Made by a program: the position numbers and the translations under genes. A stretch of DNA of 64,000 nucleotides from Acetivibrio alkalicellulosi (GTDB lineage Bacteria > Bacillota > Clostridia > Acetivibrionales > Acetivibrionaceae): contig VLTH01000002.1 in assembly GCA_008125075.1 (NCBI GenBank), forward strand, positions 1,843,451 to 1,907,450. Reading direction: 5' to 3'. The notes beneath the pieces were generated by a model. That model was given only the letters and a program-made list of their open reading frames with translations, was not told the origin of the DNA and made no database searches. Shown here piece by piece: positions 46,701 through 55,798 of the stretch (positions are counted from its first letter, which is position 1; every line of letters begins with the position of its first letter).

Positions 46701-49382
46701 TACTACACTTTTTACTTTTCCTGTAGATGTATACTCCCAACTTGTAACTTTATTTTTCTCTTCATTTATTTTTATTTTTTCTTTTGTTTTATTACCTAAA
46801 CAATTATATTGGTATTGTACACTTCCGCCAGTTGAATCCCATACTTCTACTATCCTACCTAAGCCATTATATTTATAATCGATTGTGTTTTTTGTCTTTG
46901 GATAGCTTTCTTTGGTCACATATTCATTTGACCTCATTTCCTTTACAAGTCTGTCATTTTCATCATATCTATATTGACTTATATTATAGTATATAGTTCC
47001 TTTTTCTAATTTTAGAGGAACCCTTTTTTCTATTAAATTTCCTGACAGGTCATATTTATATAATATACCTGGCCTATCATTGTCATTTGTTCCACTTTCA
47101 TAACCCTTTGCATCTATTTCTTTTATAATCCTTGAATCTTCATCATAAATAAACTTTTTATACACATTTCCAAAAGCATCTTTTATAAGGGTAAGCCTGT
47201 TTAACTGGTCGTATTCATATTGGTTTCCCGGACCATCATCAGTGTTTTCATCATATTCTTTTGCCCCTATCCTTTTTACTATGTTGCCAACAGGGTCATA
47301 TTTCGTCCTAGATATTTGTCCTGTAGGTAATATACTTTTTATTTTTTGATTATTTAAGTCATACTCATATCTTATTCCCTGTCCATCATCAGTTTCTTCA
47401 TCATAGTAATTAGGGTTTATTTCTTTTATCCTGTTTCCCTGTAGGTCATATTTTATTGAAAATACACTTCCAATAGGGTCAATTATTTTTTGAATTCTGT
47501 CCATTCCATCATAAGTGTACCTAAATCCCTTTGCATCTTCTCCAAAATTTTCATATTCTTTTGGATATATAACTTTTATCAGATTTCCTATTAGATCATA
47601 TTTGTAAATTGTAGTATTGCCATCTGCATCCTTTATACTGGTTATCTTGTTTATATCATTGTATTCAAATGCTGTGCTACCATATTTAGTTACACTACAG
47701 CAAACACGACCTAATTCATCAAATTCATACTTAAATTCATTTTCTTCGGGATCTATGTATAATGAAGGCTTATTTAAGTCTTCTCTATCATATTCAAATT
47801 TATGAGTATTTTCCTTTGCATCATTTACTCTTGTTATCCTTCCAAACTCATCATATTGATAACTTACTTTTGTAACAATGCCACTTTCTATCTTTTCTTT
47901 TTTGGCTGTTACATTTCCCCTCTCATCATATGTATATATTATTTGTCTACCCCTTGGAGTAGTTATCTTCACTGGCTTATTAAATTCATTATATTCATAT
48001 GTTGTCTTATAACTAAATGGCATACTAGATATTTTCGCTATTGTGTTGCCATTTTCATCATATTCTTTATATGTTGTGTTTCCATTCCTGTCTGTCTTAC
48101 TATTTTGATTGTTGTTTTTGTCATATGTAAATACTTCTTTTGTTCCATCGTCATATGTTATTTGTGTTAAAAGACCATCCTCGTTATATCCATATTTTCT
48201 TGTCATTCCACTCTTTGTCCATATAAAGACATTTTCTCTTTTGTCATCATTGTAAACTATTTTTAATTCACTTCCAGATACATCTTCCTGCCATACTATT
48301 CTATTATTTTCATCATATTTGTTTTTTACAAAGGTATTGCCATTCTGATCTGTTATTGTAATAAGATTTCCCTTTTCATATGTGTAGTTTATTTCACTCT
48401 TGTCAGGATATATTACTCTTTTTAATTGGTTATCTTCATTGTATTCATATATGTATTCTCTACCTGTATGGTCAGTTACTTTTGTAAACAACTCTTTTTC
48501 ATATTCAAGTGATATTTTTTTATTTTTAGAACCTTCTAAGCCAATAAGCTTTCCTTCGTTATTATATAAAAATAGTAGTTTATTTGAATTTAAGTCTTCA
48601 ATAACTACCAGATTTCCTTCTTTATTGTAAATATATTTTGTTTTGTCATGACGGCAAAGAGTATATAGTCCATTTTCATCAATTGTAATGTTATCATATA
48701 CTCCCTTTGGTGCTATATAACAGTCTTTTTCTTTATTATAGTTAAATATATTTATATTGCCTTCAGGATATATAACTGCTATATTATTTTCATCTTTTAC
48801 AATAGAAGTCTCAAAGTTTAACCTCCACCCTCTACCTATTATTCCTACATTTTCATCTTGTGAATTATAGTATCTCTTTAATTCAATATTTATCCCTGTA
48901 CTAGGTATATCAATATCCTTTTTAACTGTATAAAAATTTCCCGTCAAAGCATTTATAGGATCTCCTGCAAAACAATTTAAAGCATTTTTAAATCCAATGC
49001 CCAATTTTGAGTATATAGAAGCTATCATACTCAATAACCCAGCTACAAAAGGGTTTTTTCTGTTTTGAAGCATTTTTTTAAATAGCTTCCCTGCTTTTTT
49101 CTCACACTCTTCATATAACAACGCTGCTTTTTTTATTTCTCTGGATTTATCAGCAAATTCACTATTGACTTTATTAACTTGACTTCTAATATGACTAATA
49201 TCTGTGTCTATCCTATGTAACAATGATCTAACATAGTGTTCATCATATTTTTTACGTGTACTTAAAACTACATTATTTGTATTTCTAAGTATAGCTTTTT
49301 CACTATTTGTCAATATTTTATTGAGTTCATTTATATCGTCGGCTAATTTTTTAATCTTATCCGTATCAACTTTTATACTCAT
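43731..49382 (-). CDS. RHS toxin with helical targeting domain and caspase/C80-like protease tip
   Basis: This 1883-residue protein has no signal peptide. Residues 1-105 are helical (S-T-R-K-K-Y-D-E-H-Y-V-R at 41-52) and resemble the C-terminal domain of the nearby lipases. Next come the DUF6531/RHS entry (C-F-A-G-D-P-I-N-A-L-T-G-N-F, near 140), about 35 YD repeats, and the core Y-Y-L-R-A-R-Y-Y-N-P-V-L-G-R-F ending Y-V-D-P-T-G (about 1655). The 225-residue tip has I-I-N-V-H-G-N-P (His about 1751) and F-L-L-S-C-N-G-G (Cys about 1784). This His-Gly and Cys order after beta strands is seen in caspase and MARTX C80 proteases. GGGGGAT precedes the ATG by 7 bases. Confidence 0.88.
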   Translation of the reverse strand: MSIKVDTDKIKKLADDINELNKILTNSEKAILRNTNNVVLSTRKKYDEHYVRSLLHRIDTDISHIRSQVNKVNSEFADKSREIKKAALLYEECEKKAGKLFKKMLQNRKNPFVAGLLSMIASIYSKLGIGFKNALNCFAGDPINALTGNFYTVKKDIDIPSTGINIELKRYYNSQDENVGIIGRGWRLNFETSIVKDENNIAVIYPEGNINIFNYNKEKDCYIAPKGVYDNITIDENGLYTLCRHDKTKYIYNKEGNLVVIEDLNSNKLLFLYNNEGKLIGLEGSKNKKISLEYEKELFTKVTDHTGREYIYEYNEDNQLKRVIYPDKSEINYTYEKGNLITITDQNGNTFVKNKYDENNRIVWQEDVSGSELKIVYNDDKRENVFIWTKSGMTRKYGYNEDGLLTQITYDDGTKEVFTYDKNNNQNSKTDRNGNTTYKEYDENGNTIAKISSMPFSYKTTYEYNEFNKPVKITTPRGRQIIYTYDERGNVTAKKEKIESGIVTKVSYQYDEFGRITRVNDAKENTHKFEYDREDLNKPSLYIDPEENEFKYEFDELGRVCCSVTKYGSTAFEYNDINKITSIKDADGNTTIYKYDLIGNLIKVIYPKEYENFGEDAKGFRYTYDGMDRIQKIIDPIGSVFSIKYDLQGNRIKEINPNYYDEETDDGQGIRYEYDLNNQKIKSILPTGQISRTKYDPVGNIVKRIGAKEYDENTDDGPGNQYEYDQLNRLTLIKDAFGNVYKKFIYDEDSRIIKEIDAKGYESGTNDNDRPGILYKYDLSGNLIEKRVPLKLEKGTIYYNISQYRYDENDRLVKEMRSNEYVTKESYPKTKNTIDYKYNGLGRIVEVWDSTGGSVQYQYNCLGNKTKEKIKINEEKNKVTSWEYTSTGKVKSVVHEIDREDLFIENNINNGNEKKIYAKTSFVHDANGNIEKIITPEGYLIEYKYDQLNRMVERQVIISEEEVNVKGEKPIFPLKNIQTRKTSFQYDRAGNLVKETLANGAERIYEYDCMNRRIRVVDEDGSVTRLFYDENSNITKVVSPENYCKDKDDGDGTEYKYDFMNRLLEVKNALGDIVEKNEYNFAGELIKKAYIDSESIEYAYDLAGRITNVATPLAKLEGKKSQEYCYDANGNITGVVDGNGNKTNYILDEWGKIAQINEPNGVQTKYGYDFAGNIVSSIDGNGNETNYDYNSLNRLYCITDALGQKTSYKYDRQGRITFKTDRMERNTYYSYNEDNSITKRWNDSGDLEKYEYYIDGSLAKSITGENVNSYTYTPSRRLESKTVNGHKVLNYSYNKNGQLAKLEQLNNKITQYIYDITGRLERVTDEGENIVQYSYNKDNTISEVLGENGLITKYQYDLDKNIIGINTQSNGKEIFNSTYKYDTNGNQRIKEENGIKTSYTYDEVDRLKMATYKEQEIEKFTYDNAGNRILREFCDERESYSYDKNNRLLNRTINNYKTEYQYDNNGNLIKELSLDKTKNYHYDGFDRLTKVQNSDGTYIENIYDGEGLRNATVENGQYTRFVYSGALLLSELDQNFEAKDRYIRGHSLLQKEDKGGERYQYIFNGHGDVSALTDIKGNILNTYEYDAFGNILTFTENVDNRFKYSGEQYDKISEQYYLRARYYNPVLGRFTQEDTYRGDGLNLYAYVSNNPVKYVDPTGFNKCSIEDGQGRTLSSEFMGPLLPEDSGDTNPIYYFYGDDQAKAARINLKLLERRYDDREIIAIHIENDDVDVFTRNWNEMGDASIVIINVHGNPELILDSRGRGDNLMANLESKNIDAMFLLSCNGGHQDYQNNMASHFFNNNNIGRLVAVDGLHVRRNRGIFRRRVEHSSRANGSWKTWGENIGAESRESLGFVVYTENDITSIGNRFNNINDLIDSAYEVP

Positions 49383-49482
49383 AATAATCCCCCACTTTAA
49401 TCTGGCAGTTGTCTTTTACTTCGTCATCATATACTATTTGTGTTAAATACCATCTCAAATAAATTAATAATATTATAAATCT

Positions 49483-49555
49483 AATATACTACAATATTTA
49501 TTTTACTTTCTATGTTTTCTGACGAAATGCTGATTTTAATGGATAAACTGTAACA
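49483..49555 (-). promoter_or_regulatory. Conserved promoter module, copy 1 (RHS toxin gene)
   Basis: On the minus strand the module reads TTTATCCATTAAAATCAGCA, then TTTCGTCAG and an AT-rich spacer to TATATT (49488-49483). The -35 box is degraded (TAGAAA) compared with TTGAAC in the other two copies. It lies about 100 bp upstream of the RHS start and immediately follows the stop of the gene at 49562. Confidence 0.65.
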
Positions 49556-49561
49556 TGTTTT

Positions 49562-52288
49562 TTAATCATCATAAATAGATCCTTTTACTGTTATATTTAT
49601 CTCATCAAGCAGCACTCCTCTTAATGTACCTAATGAACTATATGCATGATTACTATCTTCTAAATCAATATTCTCCATCCACACCCTTATATAATAATTG
49701 CCATCTGGCATATGTACATGAGTAAATGTGTTTACATTGTCTCTATTTATTATAATATCCACTTGTGTAGTTTCTGTTATTCTATACATTTTTTGTCCTT
49801 CTCTAACATATTCCCTATATCTGTATTCATCTCTACTACTTAGTGTACCTGATTCACTGTATCCTTCCATCACCATCTTCCAGTATTCGTGTGTATCTCC
49901 TCCACTTATCTGTTCATGGTGAATTTCTTCAACTGTTTTTGTATAACGTGAATTATCACTGTTTCTATCTAACACTGTCACAAGTTCTATTCCATTTACT
50001 CCTGTATTGTTTTCTGCCGTTAGTGTACCTGGACGTTTGCTAAAGCTGTTTCCCCTTTGGGATAATAACTGATTTCTTATGTTTACTGCTTCTCTATTGT
50101 TGTCTATATACATAATGTCTGTCTCATATCTAAATGAATTTATAAGGGAGTTGACAATGTCCCTGTGATCTTGGGTGTCTGTAGTTACAGGTTTGTATGT
50201 TACTGTCTCAACTTTAAAAGAATATGTTCCAGCAGGATTAAAATAGTATCCTGACTTTATAGGATAATCAAACCTTTGAAGCTCTCGATCTGTTGCAAAG
50301 ACAGCTTTATCATATAAATCTTTTCTATTTATTCCTCCTCTTGCTGCTTCTCTTGCCTGCATATATTCATCTCTCATTGGACTTTCTATTGCAATTTTTA
50401 TATCTCCACTATTTTGCTGTCTAAATATCCTTTGATATCTTCCAGCAATAGGCGTCGGGTCATATTCTCTTTTGTTTTCATCTAAGTGACACATCCACCT
50501 AATCACATCAAAATTATATGGCTCGCTTGTCCAATACATTTTTTTATTAAGTGAATCTGTTTTATTATTTTCTATTTCGTTTTTAAATCTTTTTGCAGCA
50601 ATACTTCTCATTCCATTATATACTCTTGCTATTACATTTACAGTTTGAATTGTATATGGAGAAAAAACAGCATTTGTAGTATTTTGACCTCCATACGTCC
50701 ATGAATATTCACCTTCTTCTGACTCTGTGTAGCTTTCTAACCTGTAGTCTCTTGTAACTTGTCCATCTGTTAAAATATTTCCTGAGGCTTTAGGCTGAGA
50801 AAAGTTCTCCAACCATACCACTCCTGGATTATCTCCTAATGTACTTCTATGTATTGTTGTTTCTATCCTTGGGCGTCTAAAAACAGTTACCTCATTAATT
50901 CCAGCTGGATTATTCTCTCTAACATTGAAATCTTTAAAAAGACCAATATTATCGTTAGTATTTACCACAAGTCTTCCTCTTGTCGTATCATTTACCCAGC
51001 TGTATCTTCTAGTTTCAGTATCCTGTGGAAGGGTAAGTCTTGCTGTTATAACCGCTCCTCTGTTTAGTACACTATTATAATCTATAGATAAAACACCATA
51101 TGGTATTTCAATATTCTCAACTATCTCTATTACTGGTATACCCGTTATCACAACCTCTATTATATTATCAGTATATCCTGGAATTATTCCTTCTCTTGGC
51201 TTAGGTTCTTCTGGATTATTCAAAACAAATCTTACTATGTTTTCTCCTTCTCTTATTCTTACTGATACTTTTGACTGCCTTATTCCATCTTCTATTATAA
51301 AGTTTTCATTTATGTACGTTTCAGGATTTTCAAAAAGACTATTTCCTTTTTCATCAAACGCTTCCCATCTTGCGGATGTAGTTACTGTATCTCCACTTTC
51401 ACTTCTTGCCACTATTTCTATTTCTACCATCTCACCTGTTCTTACACTTGAAGGTGGTGAGTTTAAAAGTTCTACATATAGGTTGTCTGCAACAAGAAAA
51501 AAAGGTGCTATTGGCACTGATAAATAATTACCAGTATCCCTAATAAACATCCACCCATGTCCCCATGAATAATATGTAGGTGGCTGTATGACCTGCACAT
51601 AGTTATACCACTGGTCTTCTTCACCTGTAACAGGATGCTTTAGCTTTGTTCCTGCATCATAAAAGCTTCTATTTGCAAAGTTTCCTGGAAAAAACAATAG
51701 ATCCTTTCCCGTCTGATTGGCTCTTATTACGTCAAGTCCTTTCTGTATATTTTCCTCTAGTTCTTCCATGCCATTGAATATGTTATTTCTAAAATTATAC
51801 CGTGATCTTAAATTATCCTCTCTCCAAGGTTCTCTATAATATGACCTTTCATTTATTTTAAGCCCACCCCAATTATCAAGAGGGAAATCAGGATTTTCAA
51901 AGTTATCTCCATCTACCGAATAGCCAATATATCTCGGTTGATTTTTCCCTTTGAATACCCTTATTGAATTTGGACTCACATTTGTGTGTCCACCATAAAC
52001 TATAAATAAATTTCTATAAAATTCATTACTTAATGCAGAGTTTATTATGTCTTTGTTTATAGTGTACTTTCTATTATTTATTATTCTTTCACTAGGATAA
52101 TAGTCTCCTTCCCAATCATATATTTCTGTAATGTCTAGATTAATTTGATTAATTGCTTCATCTACATTTTCAATCTTAAATGAGGAGAATTCTATTTGTT
52201 CTATTAAATTAACACTATTAGCATCTATTAAAAACATATGTGACGAAATAATTATAATAATTATTATTAGTATATACATAAGCTTCAT
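49562..52288 (-). CDS. Large secreted protein of unknown function
   Basis: The 908-residue protein has a signal peptide (MKLMYILIIIIIIISSHMFL-I-D-A). The body contains no membrane helix. The N-terminal part (about 40-280) is rich in W, Y, N and R, with Y-S-W-G-H-G-W-M-F-I-R-D. From about 280 onward come beta-sandwich-like repeats such as G-E-M-V-E-I-E-I-V-A-R-S and I-P-V-I-E-I-V-E-N-I-E-I-P-Y-G. It resembles large wall-associated proteins of thermophilic clostridia (Athe_2463-like), a tentative comparison from memory. It follows the stalk-domain gene by 13 bp and is probably in the same transcript as the lipase cassette. The 3' end is duplicated at 57979-58011. Confidence 0.75.
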   Translation of the reverse strand: MKLMYILIIIIIIISSHMFLIDANSVNLIEQIEFSSFKIENVDEAINQINLDITEIYDWEGDYYPSERIINNRKYTINKDIINSALSNEFYRNLFIVYGGHTNVSPNSIRVFKGKNQPRYIGYSVDGDNFENPDFPLDNWGGLKINERSYYREPWREDNLRSRYNFRNNIFNGMEELEENIQKGLDVIRANQTGKDLLFFPGNFANRSFYDAGTKLKHPVTGEEDQWYNYVQVIQPPTYYSWGHGWMFIRDTGNYLSVPIAPFFLVADNLYVELLNSPPSSVRTGEMVEIEIVARSESGDTVTTSARWEAFDEKGNSLFENPETYINENFIIEDGIRQSKVSVRIREGENIVRFVLNNPEEPKPREGIIPGYTDNIIEVVITGIPVIEIVENIEIPYGVLSIDYNSVLNRGAVITARLTLPQDTETRRYSWVNDTTRGRLVVNTNDNIGLFKDFNVRENNPAGINEVTVFRRPRIETTIHRSTLGDNPGVVWLENFSQPKASGNILTDGQVTRDYRLESYTESEEGEYSWTYGGQNTTNAVFSPYTIQTVNVIARVYNGMRSIAAKRFKNEIENNKTDSLNKKMYWTSEPYNFDVIRWMCHLDENKREYDPTPIAGRYQRIFRQQNSGDIKIAIESPMRDEYMQAREAARGGINRKDLYDKAVFATDRELQRFDYPIKSGYYFNPAGTYSFKVETVTYKPVTTDTQDHRDIVNSLINSFRYETDIMYIDNNREAVNIRNQLLSQRGNSFSKRPGTLTAENNTGVNGIELVTVLDRNSDNSRYTKTVEEIHHEQISGGDTHEYWKMVMEGYSESGTLSSRDEYRYREYVREGQKMYRITETTQVDIIINRDNVNTFTHVHMPDGNYYIRVWMENIDLEDSNHAYSSLGTLRGVLLDEINITVKGSIYDD

Positions 52289-52301
52289 TGGTGCAAACCT
52301 C

Positions 52302-53084
52302 CTATTTTACATATACAGATATATTTAAATCTGAATAACTTGGTCCCTCTACCCAAATTCTCAAATTTCCATAATTAATTATCTTTCTTGGCAAGTCATA
52401 TTCTCTATCTGTTTTTTTTCTTGCATATGCCATTACTTCATCAACTAATTTATCATCAAGCTTACTTCTTAATATTTGTTCGGCTTCGTCAAGTCTTTGT
52501 TCTAATCCAGAGAAACCAAAACTTATAAGCATATCTATTTCTGGATAATTATTTCCTAATTCAAAGCTATCGCCACTAACCCTAAGTCTAGAACCAGTAT
52601 CTATTGGTACAGTGTAGCCATTTATTATTTCTACTTTTTTGTCAACCACTTCTCCAGTGGTTGATATTTCAACTGTTCTTGTAGCTGCTATCCAACCTAC
52701 TGATGCACCTAGCATTTCACTTACAAAACGTAATGGCACAAAGGTTCTATCTGATCTTATCACTGCTCTTGTGTCAATTTCATGGGGTCTTCCATTTTTA
52801 TTTACTCTCTTTTCACCTATTTTAATAGTTATTACATCTATATCTTTCTTTATTGTCACCACTCTGTATTCTCCATCCCATAATACTTCTGCTCCTAATG
52901 CTTCACTTACAAATCTAACTGGAACCATAGTTCTTCCATTTTCATCAATATATGCTTTTACATCTGGAAAATTTATAACCTCACCATCTACTTTTACTGT
53001 TACATCTCTACTACCATTTACACTTAACACTGGTATAAATGACATTATTACCACAATCATTATTGCTGTTAATTTATTTTTCAT
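52302..53084 (-). CDS. Copper amine oxidase N-terminal (stalk) domain protein
   Basis: The 260-residue exported protein has a signal peptide (A-I-M-I-V-V-I-M-S-F-I-P-V-L-S-V-N-G-S). The copper amine oxidase N-terminal-like domain (about 28-145) shows the twin signature G-R-T-M-V-P-V-R-F-V-S-E-A-L-G-A and D-R-T-F-V-P-L-R-F-V-S-E-M-L-G-A. These domains form surface stalks in Firmicutes and are not oxidases. The last 110 residues are unclassified and mixed helix/strand. AAAGGGG precedes the ATG. It follows the lipase gene by 29 bp and precedes the large secreted protein, so the three are probably co-expressed. Confidence 0.88.
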   Translation of the reverse strand: MKNKLTAIMIVVIMSFIPVLSVNGSRDVTVKVDGEVINFPDVKAYIDENGRTMVPVRFVSEALGAEVLWDGEYRVVTIKKDIDVITIKIGEKRVNKNGRPHEIDTRAVIRSDRTFVPLRFVSEMLGASVGWIAATRTVEISTTGEVVDKKVEIINGYTVPIDTGSRLRVSGDSFELGNNYPEIDMLISFGFSGLEQRLDEAEQILRSKLDDKLVDEVMAYARKKTDREYDLPRKIINYGNLRIWVEGPSYSDLNISVYVK

Positions 53085-53113
53085 TCTAAAATTCCCCTTT
53101 CAATTTTTGTTCT

Positions 53114-55798
53114 TTATATTGTAGCACTTTTTACATCTCTTCCAATCATCATTTCTACTTTCTTGTAGTTTTCTAAAGCATATTTAAGGGATTTTGTTTT
53201 TCTTGATATCATTTCACATATTTTTATGTTACTTGACCTTATTTCTTCACAAATCTTATTTATTGAGTTAACCCTTTGTCTTACATAGCTCTCAGTATAT
53301 TTTCTACTTGTTTCTGTTGTTATCCTATTTGTATCTTTCAATATTTGATTTATTCTTTCTCCAAATTCAATTTCAAGGTTTTTCATTTTGTTTCTTAATT
53401 GTTCCAGTCTATTTAGGCTTGTTTTTAATTTATTAATTGATGACTTTCCAATTGTACCAATTACTTTTCTTTTAAAATTCTCTATTATTATAGAACTTTT
53501 ATCTCCAAAGTTTTTTATAGCTTCTTTTTTAAAGTCAATTATATATTTTACTCCATTTTTAAAATCTTCATATTTCTTTTGAATTTGTTCCTTTGCGTTA
53601 TCAACAATTGTATCAATAGTTTGAGATGCTTTCTTTGTTACTTTATCCCAAGCAGCAACCACAGTTTTCTTGCAATAGTTGACAAAGTTTTTGACTCCAT
53701 TAACTAAACTAGAAATAAAATTTGAAATTGCTCTTTGAGCCTTATCTTTAAATTGTTCAATAGCTTTTACTCCATTTTGCACTGCATTTTTTACATTGTT
53801 CGCCACACCAAGTACAAAATCCTTAGCCTTTACCAACGCCTTTGTTGCTTCAGATACAAATTTTAAAAATGTTTCTCCAAGGCGTATTCCAAATTGTTTT
53901 ATTTTTTCACCTGCTTCTTTTATTACTCCCACTACAAGACCAATTCCATTTATAGCTTCTGTTACTGCTTTGTTTGAAAAGTTTATGATACCATTTCCAA
54001 CTTTTTTACTAAAATCAATAACTTCATTTACTCCCCTCTTTAATGTTTCATAGGAGTTATGTATTATTGTCTTTCCTGTATCTATTACTTTGTCAATCCC
54101 CTTATTTACGCTATCTACTACATTATTCCATGTGTTAACAACTGTATTCTTACAAAAACTCGCAAAGTTTTTGACTCCATTAACTAAACTATTAAAAAAG
54201 TTTGAAACAACTGTTGTCAGTTTATTTTTAAAATTTTCTATAGCTACAGATGCTGTATGTGCTGCATCTTTTACTCCACTTATTATTTTATCTCCTAAAT
54301 CTCTTGCATAAGTTACTAGCTTTCCAAATACATCCTTAGTTTGTGACATAAATCTTCCAAACCACCTGCCTAGTGATTCTCCAATATCTTTTATAAAATT
54401 ACCAAATTGCTCAATTTTTTGTATGACTAACTCTCCAAAATCTTTTAGTTTATCAATGGCAAACTTAATACCATCTCCTAGATTTCTCCCAGTTATTTTA
54501 ATAAGATCATCTAAGAATAAACGTGGGCACATTCTAGCCAGTAATAGCGCCACTCCATATTCTGCTAAAATCCCATGTTTTTCTCTAGTGGCATATAGTG
54601 CAGAAGCACCAATAAAGTCAGCTAAAATAGGTATTGACAAAAGGGTTGCAAGTACATCTCCCTTTGAATATACACTTTCTCCATTTACAGTTTCATTGCT
54701 GCCTTGCATTAATCCCATAATGGTGCTAAAAATTTTATCTCTATGGTGTGGGTGAAGGGTCAATGCTTGCTCAGCAAATTTCTCAACAAATAAAGATAAG
54801 AAGCCTTGATCTGTACGTTCACTTAATCTACCCTCTTCTGTTAGAATGGAGTCTGGAAAATGATATTTTTTCAAGTCTCCTATATCTTTAATATTTTTTA
54901 AAAGCTCTACCAAATCACTAAAGTTGTTTATATTTGAAGGTACTCCCATTGGTATTACTGTCTGGTAATAATGTCGATTTGCTTCTGGAATAATATAATG
55001 CCCCAGAGGATTTACAAAATCATTCTGTCCATTGAAACTATATAATTTTTGAATTAACTCTTCATAATTATCTATTTTTTGAAACTCAGCTATAGCTTCA
55101 GGTGAAAATCCCTGTCCATCATAGCTAAAACAGTTGGTTATAAAGTCTCTGTATATTGAATTTATTGTTGTAAACTGTGCTTTATTTCCACCTTTCGAAT
55201 GACCAGTAAGGATTATGTCTATATCTCTTTTGTGATATCCATTCCTCTCCATTATGCGATCAAAATACTCTACTGCTTGTCTTTGTTGCTGCGTATCAGT
55301 ACTAAGACCTATCAGACCTTCTGCATTGTCACCCCATTCACCTGAGCCTGTACCTCTATAAACCACCATTATATTTCCATCTGAATCCTCAAATGTACAA
55401 GCATTAAGACCTTTTTTATCATAGCCCATATTCCAGCTTTGATTACCTATAGTCATGCTACCTAAACGTCCATTATTTTCCCTTGCATCTCTTTCAATTG
55501 CAGCCTTTATTAATCTATACTGACGTTGTCTTTCTTCAAAGTCTTGCATTGAACCTTCTTTGTAACCAGTTTCAGAGCCTTCATCAATTCTCCCCATATT
55601 TTTAGAATCGTTTAAATATTGCTCTTGATACATTGCATATCCATTTTTATCATCGTAAAACTTTCCAAGCTCATAAATTATATAATCAAGATCCATTCCA
55701 TCTGGTACTTTAGTCCACTCAATATTTAAATAAATCAGTGTATTTAATAATCTTCCCTCTAGTGCTTGACTTTCAATATCTTGATTACCCTTGCTCAT
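53114..55798 (-). CDS. Lipase (Mbeg1/class 3-like) with helical repeats and C-terminal LXG-like domain, cassette B
   Basis: About 894 residues. The N-terminal lipase domain (about 10-330) has I-L-T-G-H-S-K-G-G (Ser about 201), a V-V-Y-R-G-T oxyanion segment, S-Y-D-G-Q-G and P-L-G-H-Y. The middle (about 430-790) is amphipathic helix with an 85-90 residue unit repeated twice (S-L-V-N-G-V-K-N-F). The C-terminal 110 residues are helical, with S-R-K-Y-T-E-S-Y-V-R-Q-R-V, similar to the RHS N-terminus. No signal peptide is present. GGAGGG lies 7 bases before the ATG at 55798, which overlaps the upstream stop as ATGA. By analogy with TslA it is a type VII-secreted lipase. Confidence 0.85.
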   Translation of the reverse strand: MSKGNQDIESQALEGRLLNTLIYLNIEWTKVPDGMDLDYIIYELGKFYDDKNGYAMYQEQYLNDSKNMGRIDEGSETGYKEGSMQDFEERQRQYRLIKAAIERDARENNGRLGSMTIGNQSWNMGYDKKGLNACTFEDSDGNIMVVYRGTGSGEWGDNAEGLIGLSTDTQQQRQAVEYFDRIMERNGYHKRDIDIILTGHSKGGNKAQFTTINSIYRDFITNCFSYDGQGFSPEAIAEFQKIDNYEELIQKLYSFNGQNDFVNPLGHYIIPEANRHYYQTVIPMGVPSNINNFSDLVELLKNIKDIGDLKKYHFPDSILTEEGRLSERTDQGFLSLFVEKFAEQALTLHPHHRDKIFSTIMGLMQGSNETVNGESVYSKGDVLATLLSIPILADFIGASALYATREKHGILAEYGVALLLARMCPRLFLDDLIKITGRNLGDGIKFAIDKLKDFGELVIQKIEQFGNFIKDIGESLGRWFGRFMSQTKDVFGKLVTYARDLGDKIISGVKDAAHTASVAIENFKNKLTTVVSNFFNSLVNGVKNFASFCKNTVVNTWNNVVDSVNKGIDKVIDTGKTIIHNSYETLKRGVNEVIDFSKKVGNGIINFSNKAVTEAINGIGLVVGVIKEAGEKIKQFGIRLGETFLKFVSEATKALVKAKDFVLGVANNVKNAVQNGVKAIEQFKDKAQRAISNFISSLVNGVKNFVNYCKKTVVAAWDKVTKKASQTIDTIVDNAKEQIQKKYEDFKNGVKYIIDFKKEAIKNFGDKSSIIIENFKRKVIGTIGKSSINKLKTSLNRLEQLRNKMKNLEIEFGERINQILKDTNRITTETSRKYTESYVRQRVNSINKICEEIRSSNIKICEMISRKTKSLKYALENYKKVEMMIGRDVKSATI

